Shown here: positions 27,705 through 35,703 of the stretch, piece after piece
Numbering within the stretch: position 1 is the stretch's first letter
Layout: each line of letters begins with the position of its first letter
Origin: Tropicibacter sp. Alg240-R139
Lineage (GTDB): Bacteria; Pseudomonadota; Alphaproteobacteria; Rhodobacterales; Rhodobacteraceae
Length of the DNA: 64,000 nt
Reading direction: 5' to 3'
Assembly (NCBI RefSeq): GCF_900537075.1
Contig: NZ_UNRA01000001.1
Location: 1,450,191 to 1,514,190 of the forward strand
Position numbers and translations under genes: made by a program
Notes under the pieces: generated by a model
The model's input: the letters and a program-made list of their open reading frames with translations, nothing else
Told to the model about the DNA's origin: nothing
Databases searched by the model: none

Positions 27705-29224
27705 CCAACAGACCCCTCTAGCGAGATTGCCACAAGCTGCTGCGCTTCCATGGCGAATTCCATCGGCAATGCCTGAAGCACGTCCTTGCAAAAGCCGTTC
27801 ACAACCAGCGCGACAGCCTCTTCTTCGTCCATGCCACGCGAACGACAATAGAACAGCTGATCGTCGTCCACTTTGGATGTCGTCGCCTCATGTTCAACGC
27901 GGGCCGAGTTGTTCTTGACCTCGATATACGGAACGGTATGCGCCCCGCATTTGTCGCCAATAAGCAGCGAGTCACACTGGGTGTAATTGCGCCCGTTCTT
28001 GGCCTTGGGGTGCATGCTGACCAGACCACGATACGTGTTCTGCGCTTTACCTGCGCTGATGCCTTTGGACACGATGCGCGACTTGGTGTCTTTGCCCAGA
28101 TGGATCATTTTGGTTCCAGTGTCGGCCTGCTGCATGTTGTTGGCGATCGCGATGGAATAGAATTCGCCCTGGCTTTCGTTGCCACGCAGGATGCAGGACG
28201 GGTATTTCCAGGTCACGGCCGATCCGGTTTCGACCTGCGTCCACATCACCTTGGAGCGATCGCCCCGGCAATCGGCGCGCTTGGTCACGAAGTTATAGAT
28301 GCCGCCCTTGCCGTTTTCATCACCGGGATACCAGTTCTGAACAGTGGAGTATTTCACCTCGGCGTCTTCTTCGATGATGATCTCGACGACAGCGGCGTGC
28401 AGCTGCGCGATGTCGCGTGCCGGAGCAGTACAGCCTTCCAAGTAGCTGACGTAGCTGCCTTTATCGGCGATGATCAGGGTGCGTTCGAACTGACCGGTGT
28501 TTTCCGCGTTGATACGGAAATAGGTCGACAGTTCCATCGGGCAGCGCACACCCGGCGGCACATAAACGAACGAGCCATCCGAGAAGACGGCCGAGTTCAG
28601 CGTCGCATAGAAGTTGTCCGAAACCGGTACGACCGAGCCCAAGTATTTCTTGACCAGTTCGGGGTGTTCCCTGATCGCCTCGGAGATCGAGCAGAAGATC
28701 ACACCGGCTTTCTTCAGCTCCGCCTGGAAGGTTGTGCCGACAGAAACCGAGTCGAACACCGCATCCACCGCGACCTTGCGGCCCTCGGCGGGCATATTCT
28801 CGGCACCTTCGACGCCAGCCAAAATCATCTGCTCTTTCAGCGGGATGCCAAGTTTTTCGTATGTGGCCAGCAGCTTGGGGTCGACCTCGTCCAATGACTT
28901 GGGCTTGACCTCCATCGACTTGGGGCGGGCGTAATAATACTGATCCTGAAAGTCGATTTCCGGATAGTCGACCATCGCCCAGTCGGGCTCTTTTTTGGTC
29001 AGCCAGCGGTCATACGCCTCAAGCCGCCAGTTCAGCATCCACTCGGGTTCTTCGTTCTTTTCCGAGATCAGACGGACAATATCAGTGGTCAGCCCTTTGG
29101 GGGCATATTCCATCTCGATATCGGTTTCCCAACCGTATTTATAAGCGCCGCCGACCTCGCGAACCGCATCCACGGTTTCCTGATCAACGCCGTCTTTTAC
29201 CTGTGTCTGGTCCAATGCGGCCAT
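27701..29224 (-). CDS. sufB: Fe-S cluster assembly protein SufB
   Basis: 507-residue scaffold protein. Typical segments: [60 protein letters not shown] with the functional region, and [20 protein letters not shown] near the C-terminus. The family usually runs 460-510 residues, so it is full length. It sits 18 bp after the desulfurase gene. Confidence 0.97.
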   Translation of the reverse strand: MAALDQTQVKDGVDQETVDAVREVGGAYKYGWETDIEMEYAPKGLTTDIVRLISEKNEEPEWMLNWRLEAYDRWLTKKEPDWAMVDYPEIDFQDQYYYARPKSMEVKPKSLDEVDPKLLATYEKLGIPLKEQMILAGVEGAENMPAEGRKVAVDAVFDSVSVGTTFQAELKKAGVIFCSISEAIREHPELVKKYLGSVVPVSDNFYATLNSAVFSDGSFVYVPPGVRCPMELSTYFRINAENTGQFERTLIIADKGSYVSYLEGCTAPARDIAQLHAAVVEIIIEEDAEVKYSTVQNWYPGDENGKGGIYNFVTKRADCRGDRSKVMWTQVETGSAVTWKYPSCILRGNESQGEFYSIAIANNMQQADTGTKMIHLGKDTKSRIVSKGISAGKAQNTYRGLVSMHPKAKNGRNYTQCDSLLIGDKCGAHTVPYIEVKNNSARVEHEATTSKVDDDQLFYCRSRGMDEEEAVALVVNGFCKDVLQALPMEFAMEAQQLVAISLEGSVG

Positions 29225-29242
29225 GACAAACCCTCCGTCAGA

Positions 29243-30286
29243 TCACGCAGCACGCGCGTGATGCTTCTTTTCCTTTAGCAGCCACGCATCAGCAAAGCGC
29301 AGCACATCTTCTTCATTCGTCTCGGGCCCCAGCGACACGCGGATCGCGCTGCTTGCCGTGGCCTCGTCGTATCCCATCGCACTCAGCACTGTGCTGGCCT
29401 TGACCTTACCGCTCGAACAGGCAGAGCCTGCGCTGATGGCAAATCCGGCCAGGTCCATCTGCATCACCTGCGTTTCGCCCTTCCAGCCAGGTGTGGCGAA
29501 ACACAACGTGTTGGGCAGGCGTTTCTGTCCATTCCCGACAAAAATAGTCTTGCTTGCCCCAGCCTCAAGAGCCTTTTCTAGAATATTTCTAAGTTCTGCA
29601 ACCCGTTCCCATACGCCATTCGCCAAATCGCGGGCAGCTGCTTGGGCTGCGGCACCAAAACCGACCATTCCCAGCACGTTTTCGGTGCCCGAACGGCGTC
29701 CCATCTCTTGGCCACCGCCCTTGATCTGCGCGTGCAGGTCGGTTCCGCGCGGCATGACCACTGCACCGGTTCCCTTGGGGCCACCCAGTTTATGGGCAGA
29801 CACCAAAGCCATCTGCGCACCCAGCCAGTTGAATGCGATCGGCAACTTGCCAAAGGCCTGCGTAGCATCCGTGACGGCCAGCCCCTGCGGTAGATCCTGC
29901 ACAATCCCTGTCTCGGAATTGGCGAGTTGAAGAGTTGACGAAGTTGGATCAGCTATTTCAACGCATCCTGACTCGAAAACCTTCAAATCTTCATTAATCC
30001 AGGCCCTTACGGCGTCATGCTCAATAGACGATCCGCTCAAATTGCGCCCCATCAACGCCAGCGCGGCACCTTCAGTCGACCCAGAAGTGAACACGACATC
30101 CGCCCCGTCCGCACCAAAGGCCGTGGCAACTTGCGCGCGCGCTTTTTCGATCAAAGATTTGGCTGCACGCCCTTCGGCATGGACAGACGACGGGTTCCCG
30201 CAGACATCCATTGCCGCGATCATCGCCTCGCGCGCCTCAAACCGCAGCGGAGTCGTTGCGTTGTGATCCAGGTAAACGCGCGTCAT
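29243..30286 (-). CDS. Cysteine desulfurase, IscS/NifS type
   Basis: 347-residue PLP enzyme with YLDHNATTPLR at the N-terminus, PLP lysine in LVSAHKLGGPKGTGAVV, and the mobile cysteine in SAGSACSSGKVKAS (the group I loop). It is shorter than E. coli IscS (about 404 residues). A second desulfurase beside sufS in one operon is common in this bacterial group. The start MTRVYLDH is 37 bp after the iscR stop; the longer frame overlaps iscR. Confidence 0.93.
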   Translation of the reverse strand: MTRVYLDHNATTPLRFEAREAMIAAMDVCGNPSSVHAEGRAAKSLIEKARAQVATAFGADGADVVFTSGSTEGAALALMGRNLSGSSIEHDAVRAWINEDLKVFESGCVEIADPTSSTLQLANSETGIVQDLPQGLAVTDATQAFGKLPIAFNWLGAQMALVSAHKLGGPKGTGAVVMPRGTDLHAQIKGGGQEMGRRSGTENVLGMVGFGAAAQAAARDLANGVWERVAELRNILEKALEAGASKTIFVGNGQKRLPNTLCFATPGWKGETQVMQMDLAGFAISAGSACSSGKVKASTVLSAMGYDEATASSAIRVSLGPETNEEDVLRFADAWLLKEKKHHARAA

Positions 30287-30323
30287 GGATGCATCTTTTC
30301 TGGCATGGTTAAACCGCGCGTCC

Positions 30324-30785
30324 TCATTCTGCGTCGACAACGGAAAACAGGTTCGGGACCGCCGGACAGGGCGCAAGGTCGTTCTTGATCACGTCCGAAA
30401 GCCGGGTTTGATGCAGAAAGACATAGACGTGCGCACTTAACCCCTCCCACAAACGATTGGTGAGAGACTGCGCGCGGCTGCCCGATGAGCCACCCGAGGC
30501 ACCTGCGCCTTTGTGCATGGCGTCCACGGTTTCATCAACAGCTGCGAGAATCTCAACCACGCGAATCTCGGATGGGGATCGTGCAAGGCGATAACCGCCC
30601 CCCGGCCCACGAACGGACGCCACCAGATCGGCCCGGCGAAGTTTGACAAAGAGCTGCTCGAGATACGGTAACGAAATATCCTGACGCTCAGAAATTTCGC
30701 CCAGTGTCACAAGCGTGTCGGCGGGTTGCAGCGCAATGTCAGCTAGCGCCACCATCGCGTACCGGCCCTTGGTCGATAGCTTCAT
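30324..30785 (-). CDS. iscR: Rrf2 family Fe-S regulator IscR, single-cysteine type
   Basis: 153-residue repressor of Fe-S assembly genes. The helix-turn-helix is MKLSTKGRYAMVALADIALQ with ISLPYLEQLFVKLRRADLV and the wing SVRGPGGGYRLAR. In the region where E. coli IscR has three cluster cysteines, this protein reads DAMHKGAGASGGSSGS with none; its only cysteine is Cys140 near the C-terminus. Rhodobacter sphaeroides IscR is known to bind a cluster with a single cysteine, so function is plausible. First gene of the suf operon. Confidence 0.93.
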   Translation of the reverse strand: MKLSTKGRYAMVALADIALQPADTLVTLGEISERQDISLPYLEQLFVKLRRADLVASVRGPGGGYRLARSPSEIRVVEILAAVDETVDAMHKGAGASGGSSGSRAQSLTNRLWEGLSAHVYVFLHQTRLSDVIKNDLAPCPAVPNLFSVVDAE

Positions 30786-30888
30786 TGTTCCACCCTTGTT
30801 TTCGGTCCATTGCGCGAAATCATTGACCTTATCGCCGCCAGTGCGTATCTCCGACTGACGACGCTGACCAAATGGCGCGTTTTCGTAG

Positions 30889-30903
30889 TTAGAACCATTC
30901 TAA
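30889..30903. promoter_or_regulatory. Irr-type iron control element
   Basis: TTAGAA-CCA-TTCTAA is a perfect 6-bp inverted repeat with the 3-base spacer of the alphaproteobacterial Irr (ICE) box. It overlaps the -10 of the predicted iscR promoter on the - strand, which suits repression by Irr. It lies 66 bp upstream of the divergent hydrolase gene and could affect that gene as well. Confidence 0.75.
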
Positions 30904-30925
30904 GGTGCCCGAGCAAATCCGTCAA
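30897..30925 (-). promoter_or_regulatory. Sigma-70 promoter of the iscR-suf operon
   Basis: On the - strand, -35 TTGACG (30920-30925), a 17-base spacer, and -10 TAGAAT (30897-30902). This predicts a start near 30890 and a leader of about 105 bases before iscR. The -10 lies inside the Irr-like palindrome. Confidence 0.75.
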
Positions 30926-30968
30926 GATTGCTTCACGCACCGCCCGCAACAACAGGACCAACGCACAC

Positions 30969-31622
30969 ATGCCCGAGGTGATTTTTCCCGGACCCGAAGG
31001 CCGCCTGGAAGGCCGCTACCACCCGCAAAAGGAAAAAGACGCACCGATCGCCATCGTGTTGCATCCGCACCCACAGTTCGGCGGGACCATGAACAACAAG
31101 GTGGTGTATAACCTCCACTATGCGTTCTACAACATGGGCTTTACCGTGTTACGCTTTAATTTCCGCGGCGTGGGCCGCAGCCAGGGCGAATATGATCAGG
31201 GCATCGGCGAGCTAAGCGATGCAGCATCGGCGCTGGATTACCTGCAATCGATGAACAACAACTCCAAGCACTGCTGGGTTGCTGGATTCTCGTTCGGGGC
31301 CTGGATCGGTATGCAACTGCTGATGCGCCGCCCAGAAATCACAGGCTTTATCAGTGTATCGCCGCCTGCCAACATGTATGACTTCTCGTTCCTGGCACCC
31401 TGCCCCAGCTCGGGCCTGATCATCAACGGCTCGGCCGACCGTGTGGCCCCGCCCGCTGATACGGTGTCGCTGGTCAACAAGCTGCACGAGCAAAAAGGCA
31501 TCACCATCACCCATGAAGAAGTCGAAGGCGCCGACCACTTCTTCCAGGATCCGCATATGGACACGCTGATGACGTCGACCACCGACTATGTGAAACGTCG
31601 CCTGACCGAGAACACCCGCTGA
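30969..31622 (+). CDS. Alpha/beta hydrolase
   Basis: 217-residue soluble hydrolase. HPHPQFGGTMNNKVVYNL provides the oxyanion segment, FNFRGVGRSQGEYDQG follows, and the nucleophile elbow is AGFSFGAWIG. The acid (GSADRVAPP) and histidine (EGADHFFQD) complete a Ser-Asp-His triad. This short form without lid is common in proteobacteria and its substrate is unknown. First of a tightly linked trio: its TGA overlaps the next ATG by one base. The start follows a gap shared with iscR. Confidence 0.92.
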   Translation: MPEVIFPGPEGRLEGRYHPQKEKDAPIAIVLHPHPQFGGTMNNKVVYNLHYAFYNMGFTVLRFNFRGVGRSQGEYDQGIGELSDAASALDYLQSMNNNSKHCWVAGFSFGAWIGMQLLMRRPEITGFISVSPPANMYDFSFLAPCPSSGLIINGSADRVAPPADTVSLVNKLHEQKGITITHEEVEGADHFFQDPHMDTLMTSTTDYVKRRLTENTR

Positions 31623-31867
31623 TGGCCGGAACCATCGAAACCTTGGCCTCCAAACTGGCCGAGGACACGGTGAAGGTCATGGACCAAACTGGTGAAGACC
31701 GGCTTTATGTCGAGGTCGGCAATGCACTGGCCGCGGCATCGCAATCACTGGAAGAAGCCTATTTGACCGAAGTCCGCGTTCGACTTGCAGAACGCGTGGG
31801 ACGCAAGTTCCTGATCAAAAAGGCGACTGAATTCAAGGCCGCCAAAGAGACAAAGCAATCGCAATGA
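31622..31867 (+). CDS. Small conserved-looking helical protein
   Basis: 81 residues, not recognised. Predicted almost wholly helical (TIETLASKLAEDTVKVMDQT, ALAAASQSLEEAYLTEVRVR, LAERVGRKFLIKKATEFKAA), acidic at the front and basic at the end. Its start overlaps the hydrolase stop by one base and its stop overlaps the next start by four, which argues strongly that it is translated. Confidence 0.8.
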   Translation: MAGTIETLASKLAEDTVKVMDQTGEDRLYVEVGNALAAASQSLEEAYLTEVRVRLAERVGRKFLIKKATEFKAAKETKQSQ

Positions 31868-33024
31868 CGGACCGACTTTCAGCCCAGATCGCCTTTCTGA
31901 AAGAGGCCGATCGGCTGAAGCGGGTGGATCGATCAAACGTGTTGCTGGATCTGTCGCGCCCGGAAAACTCGGCCGAACACAGCTGGCATCTGGCGCTTTA
32001 TGCACTGATCTTTGCCCCGATGGCTGGCAAAGGTGTTTGCGTGGATCGCGTTATCTGCATGCTCCTGCTACATGACTTGGTTGAAATCGACGTGGGCGAT
32101 CACCCCATTCACAAAGCGGTTGATTGGGACGCGGTGGCCGAACGCGAACAACAGGCCGCGCGCAGGATTTTCGGGCTTTTGCCCGATGATCAGGCGGCAG
32201 AGTATCTGGCGCTTTGGACCGAGTTCGAAGGCGATAGCACGCCAGATGCGCAGTTCGCCAAGATGCTGGACCGGTCACAGCCGCTGTTCCAAGTGCTCTA
32301 TGCGCCAGAGCCATTGCCCGATCACCTGCAGATCGTGCGCAACAATCTTTCTGCGGGTCGGGCTGCATATCTGCAACAGGCTTTCCCGGAAATCTACTTT
32401 CATGCCAAACTCTTGTTGGGCGAAGTTAATGACGTTGATACGGGCCTGATCCCTCAATGGGCAACCTTTCTCGCCGAAGCGGATCAACTCAAATCCATCT
32501 ACCGCGCTTCGCGCTTGATCGACAAATCACGCTTTGAAAACTCGGCCGAACATTCTTGGCACATCATGCTCTATGCCATGGTGTTGGCTGATCAAGCCGG
32601 TGATGGCGTGCAGATCGACCGCGTTCTGCGGATGTTGCTGATCCACGATATTGTCGAAATCGACGCCGGCGATGCGCCCATTCATGGGCATTTCGATCAC
32701 GCCGCCATGGCCGCCAAGGAACAGGCCGCATCCGAGCGGCTGTTTGGGCTGTTGCCACAAGACCAATACCAAGACCTGCACACGCTGTGGCATGAGTTTG
32801 AGGCCGCTCAATCCCCAGATGCGAAGTTCGCCAAATCGGTGGACCGGGTGCAGACACCAATTGCGAACCTGGAAAACGGCGGCGGCAGCTGGGTCGAATA
32901 CAAGGTCACGCTGGAGCAGATCAACCAACGTGTCGGTGTGCCCGTCGAACGCGGCGCACCCGGCTTGTGGGCTTGGCTCCGCCCGCAACTCGTCGCGCAT
33001 TTCGACAAGATGCAGACCGCCTAA
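31864..33024 (+). CDS. Double HD-domain protein (tandem YfbR-like phosphohydrolase repeats)
   Basis: 386 residues made of two homologous HD domains. The first has ENSAEHSWHLALYAL (His39) and LLLHDLVEIDVGDHPIH (His70-Asp71). The second, from about residue 197, has ENSAEHSWHIMLYAM (His near 229) and LLIHDIVEIDAGDAPIH (near 261). Both keep the metal ligands H...HD...D, so both could be active. Single-domain relatives hydrolyse 5'-deoxynucleotides. Third gene of the hydrolase trio. Confidence 0.9.
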   Translation: MTDRLSAQIAFLKEADRLKRVDRSNVLLDLSRPENSAEHSWHLALYALIFAPMAGKGVCVDRVICMLLLHDLVEIDVGDHPIHKAVDWDAVAEREQQAARRIFGLLPDDQAAEYLALWTEFEGDSTPDAQFAKMLDRSQPLFQVLYAPEPLPDHLQIVRNNLSAGRAAYLQQAFPEIYFHAKLLLGEVNDVDTGLIPQWATFLAEADQLKSIYRASRLIDKSRFENSAEHSWHIMLYAMVLADQAGDGVQIDRVLRMLLIHDIVEIDAGDAPIHGHFDHAAMAAKEQAASERLFGLLPQDQYQDLHTLWHEFEAAQSPDAKFAKSVDRVQTPIANLENGGGSWVEYKVTLEQINQRVGVPVERGAPGLWAWLRPQLVAHFDKMQTA

Positions 33025-33035
33025 TCAGGGGGCCC

Positions 33036-33578
33036 TCACCCGCTTTCTGGCACATCGGGAATTAGAGCTGGTGCAACGCTGGTTGCCTCAAGAAAGTAGC
33101 TGACCGGAGCAAGATGGGTCTCGCCCGGTCGCACGCGTAACACGCCAGTGACCCAGACCGGATCAAGGTTAATATCCAGCCCCTCCGGGAAATCCACCGA
33201 AATGATCTGATCCGGCAAGGGTGGCGGCGGGTGCCGACAATCCTGCGGCGCGCGCGGGATCAAAAGGAATTCCTTTACGCCACTGAACGCCAATTCGAAC
33301 GGATGGGCATAGCCCGCAATGGTGATGGTCTTGCCGTCCAACGAACTGTCACCCGACGTACACATAGCAATCCGATTTGCAGCCAATGTTGCCATCATGG
33401 TTTGTTGGGCACAATCGGGATGGGCCAGATATTGTTCCAGAAAAGCCTGACATTCGGCAGGTCTTTCCTTGCGCAGGTCTTTCCACGTCGATTGCAGTGG
33501 CTCGGCGTGCGGCGCGCCGTGCAGGACAAACAGGACCAGCACGGCTGTTGACAGCGCCTTAATTGTCGTTCTGACCAT
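33036..33578 (-). CDS. Exported DUF3299-like protein
   Basis: 180-residue protein with a Sec signal (TTIKALSTAVLVLFVLHGAP, cleaved near HAE). The body contains SLDGKTITIAGYAHPFELAF, KEFLLIPRAPQDCRHPPPPL and DPVWVTGVLRV, the pattern of DUF3299 periplasmic proteins. Two to four cysteines could form disulfides (AECQAF, HPDCAQQ, MCTSG, DCRHP). Its start overlaps the agmatinase-like gene end by 20 bp, so they are co-transcribed. No function is known for the family. Confidence 0.8.
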   Translation of the reverse strand: MVRTTIKALSTAVLVLFVLHGAPHAEPLQSTWKDLRKERPAECQAFLEQYLAHPDCAQQTMMATLAANRIAMCTSGDSSLDGKTITIAGYAHPFELAFSGVKEFLLIPRAPQDCRHPPPPLPDQIISVDFPEGLDINLDPVWVTGVLRVRPGETHLAPVSYFLEATSVAPALIPDVPESG

Positions 33579-34821
33579 GGCTAACCGTAAGCGGGCTTTT
33601 ATAGTCAGGCTCTGTCAGGCCATTCTTGCGCATCGAGATTCCTGTCAGACATTCCCGAATGACCCGGTTTGCGTTGAGCGCCGAGACGTAACTCGGGTCC
33701 ATGAATGGGGCAAGTTCGACCACTTCGAACCCGACAACATTGGATTCCGCGCACAGGCGACGGACAATCGGGAAAACTTCGCGAGGGGTCAAACCGCCGG
33801 GTTCAGGCGTACCGGTACCAGGAACAAATGCTGGGTCAAATGTGTCCATGTCGAACGACACAAACATATACTCTGGTCCGTCATTGGCTTCGGCAATCAC
33901 ATCCTGCATCACCGCATCAAAGCCGCGCTGCTCGATTTCGGCCATCGTGTGATAACGGAACCCGTTTTCTCGCATCCATTCGAACGAGGATTCATCGGGA
34001 TAGTATCCGCGCAAAGCAACCTGAATGAAGTTCTTGCCCTCAACCAGCCCCTCTTCGATCAGGCGATAGATTGGCATCCCGTGGTTGATCAGATGGCCCA
34101 TACCATATTTTCCGGCGTCATAATGCGCGTCGAAATGCACCACTCCTACGTTGCCCTTGCCATAGACATCCGTCAACGCAGCCACATCCGGATACATAAG
34201 AGAGTGATCGCCGCCAACGATGAACGGGATCACGTTCCGCCCATCTTCGTGTTTCACTTCGGCCACCTGCTTCACAAACGAGCGAACAGCGTGAATGGTA
34301 CGTTCCGTGCTCATGGCGTCGTTGGGCGCATTGCCATAGTCGACGACGACCATTTCTTCCAATGGATCGACCATGACATGCATATGCGGTTGCCGCGTCC
34401 CATAACCGAGATAGATCGAAGAGTTTCGCACCGCATTGGGGCCACGCGACGCGCCTCGACTGCCACCGCCCATATCGGTAAAGGCCCCCATGATCGCGAC
34501 ATCAACGTTCCCAGCCGCAAGATCCTCTGGCGTGAAGGCCAGCGGTTGATGCAGGAAAGTCGGTAATTGCATGAATCCTTGACCGAAAAAACGCGCAGGA
34601 TTAACCAGCCCGGGTGTGCGCCCTTCGCGCTCCCCCTCGAAACTTGGTAGCGGAGTTCGCCAAGCATTGAGCGTCGGATCACCGGTGTCCAACGGGATCG
34701 TGGGTTGCTCACCCTCGCGCAAAGGTGCTGGGTTTCCTTCGTACTCGTGTCCGAAATACTGGGCGGCGCCTTGCGTTGCAGAGCCAACTGCAAACAGCAG
34801 AGCCAGAATAGGCAGTCTCAT
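33559..34821 (-). CDS. Exported agmatinase/arginase family (ureohydrolase) protein
   Basis: 420-residue ureohydrolase with an N-terminal Sec signal (RLPILALLFAVGSATQGAAQ). The binuclear manganese site is complete: GGDHSLMYP, VVHFDAHYDAG and FVSFDMDTFDPAFVPG, followed by GTGTPEPGGLTPREV and GFEVVELAPFMD. Agmatinases are normally cytoplasmic and about 300-350 residues; export plus a roughly 100-residue N-terminal extension is unusual. The ATG has GGGAGACC upstream. It probably hydrolyses a guanidino compound in the periplasm. Confidence 0.9.
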   Translation of the reverse strand: MRLPILALLFAVGSATQGAAQYFGHEYEGNPAPLREGEQPTIPLDTGDPTLNAWRTPLPSFEGEREGRTPGLVNPARFFGQGFMQLPTFLHQPLAFTPEDLAAGNVDVAIMGAFTDMGGGSRGASRGPNAVRNSSIYLGYGTRQPHMHVMVDPLEEMVVVDYGNAPNDAMSTERTIHAVRSFVKQVAEVKHEDGRNVIPFIVGGDHSLMYPDVAALTDVYGKGNVGVVHFDAHYDAGKYGMGHLINHGMPIYRLIEEGLVEGKNFIQVALRGYYPDESSFEWMRENGFRYHTMAEIEQRGFDAVMQDVIAEANDGPEYMFVSFDMDTFDPAFVPGTGTPEPGGLTPREVFPIVRRLCAESNVVGFEVVELAPFMDPSYVSALNANRVIRECLTGISMRKNGLTEPDYKSPLTVSHGQNDN

Positions 34822-34886
34822 TTCGGTCTCCCTTCCGAAAGTGATCAATTCCCTTCATTGTGGGCCAAGTAGCCGATTTTTCATAC

Positions 34887-34916
34887 AAAAACAGGGGCCA
34901 TTTGGGCCCCTGTTTT
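34887..34916 (-). terminator. Terminator downstream of the 27-residue ORF
   Basis: 12-bp stem (34888-34899 with 34905-34916), 5-base loop, followed on the - strand by TTTTTG. It lies 60 bp past the stop of the 27-residue ORF, and no other gene on that strand ends here. Confidence 0.8.
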
Positions 34917-34976
34917 CAGCATTCTATGATGGAAACGCCGAAGCTTTACACATTCAATAGTTCAGAGGTGTTTAGA

Positions 34977-35060
34977 TCAAGCCGACGCGGCGCTCACGAC
35001 CCAACCGACAGCAGCCAGAAGAGACGAGGCAAGAATAATCTTCTTTGCAAATGGAGTCAT
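34977..35060 (-). CDS. Small ORF encoding a 27-residue membrane peptide
   Basis: ATG at 35060 preceded by GAAAGG, stop TGA at 34977-34979. The product begins MTPFAKKIILASSLLAAVGW and ends VVSAASA: two lysines then one hydrophobic helix, like a single-pass membrane peptide or a bare signal peptide. It has its own rho-independent terminator 60 bp downstream and an AT-rich upstream region. No family recognised. The rest of the 467-bp gap between the agmatinase-like and SMR genes shows nothing else. Confidence 0.55.
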   Translation of the reverse strand: MTPFAKKIILASSLLAAVGWVVSAASA

Positions 35061-35288
35061 AACGCGAACCTTTCAAAACAAACACATAACGTTAACGAAT
35101 ATAGGCATTATACCTATTATTTCAAATCCGGGTACCCACCACCCGTAGATTTCAGCGTGTTTGTTCTTGAAATCGCACAAAAACCATGCGCTGCAAGTCC
35201 AGTTGCTCAAGAAATGGGATTCGTGATTAACACCCCCTTAAGCAGCCACTTTGCCTTCCCTCTCCCAAGCCAACCTTGGATGTGTCCA

Positions 35289-35624
35289 ATGCCTCAGGCC
35301 TATATTTTCCTGCTGATCGCTGTAGTTGCCGAAACCATCGGAACCACTGCCCTGCAAGCCAGTCATCAATTCACCCGGCTCTGGCCATCCGTGATCGTGG
35401 TCATTGGGTACGGGCTGGCGTTTTACTTCATGTCGATCACCTTGCGGTTCATGCCGGTGGGTATCGTCTATGCGATGTGGTCCGGGCTAGGCATCGTGTT
35501 GATCGCCGTGATCGGTTATTTGGTCTTTGGCCAGCATCTGGATTGGCCTGCGGTTCTGGGGTTGGGCCTGATCATTTCTGGCATCCTGATCATCCATCTG
35601 TTTTCGAATTCCGCCAGCCATTAG
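35289..35624 (+). CDS. Small multidrug resistance (SMR/EmrE-type) efflux protein
   Basis: 111-residue, four-helix transporter. It has AYIFLLIAVVAETIGTTALQ with the essential Glu in helix 1, then LWPSVIVVIGYGLAFYFMSI, the helix 3 motif GIVYAMWSGLGIVLIAVIGY and LGLGLIISGILIIHLF. It is an antiparallel dimer that exports cationic compounds or guanidinium in exchange for protons. The start giving MPQAYIFLL fits the family; the long upstream frame has no support. Confidence 0.93.
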   Translation: MPQAYIFLLIAVVAETIGTTALQASHQFTRLWPSVIVVIGYGLAFYFMSITLRFMPVGIVYAMWSGLGIVLIAVIGYLVFGQHLDWPAVLGLGLIISGILIIHLFSNSASH

Positions 35625-35703
35625 GGCTTGCGTCTTTTTGCTGGTATATTGCGCTGCAGCACTGTATGCGCGCGGCAACTCTCCGTTCAAAGGCCTATTT
35701 CTC

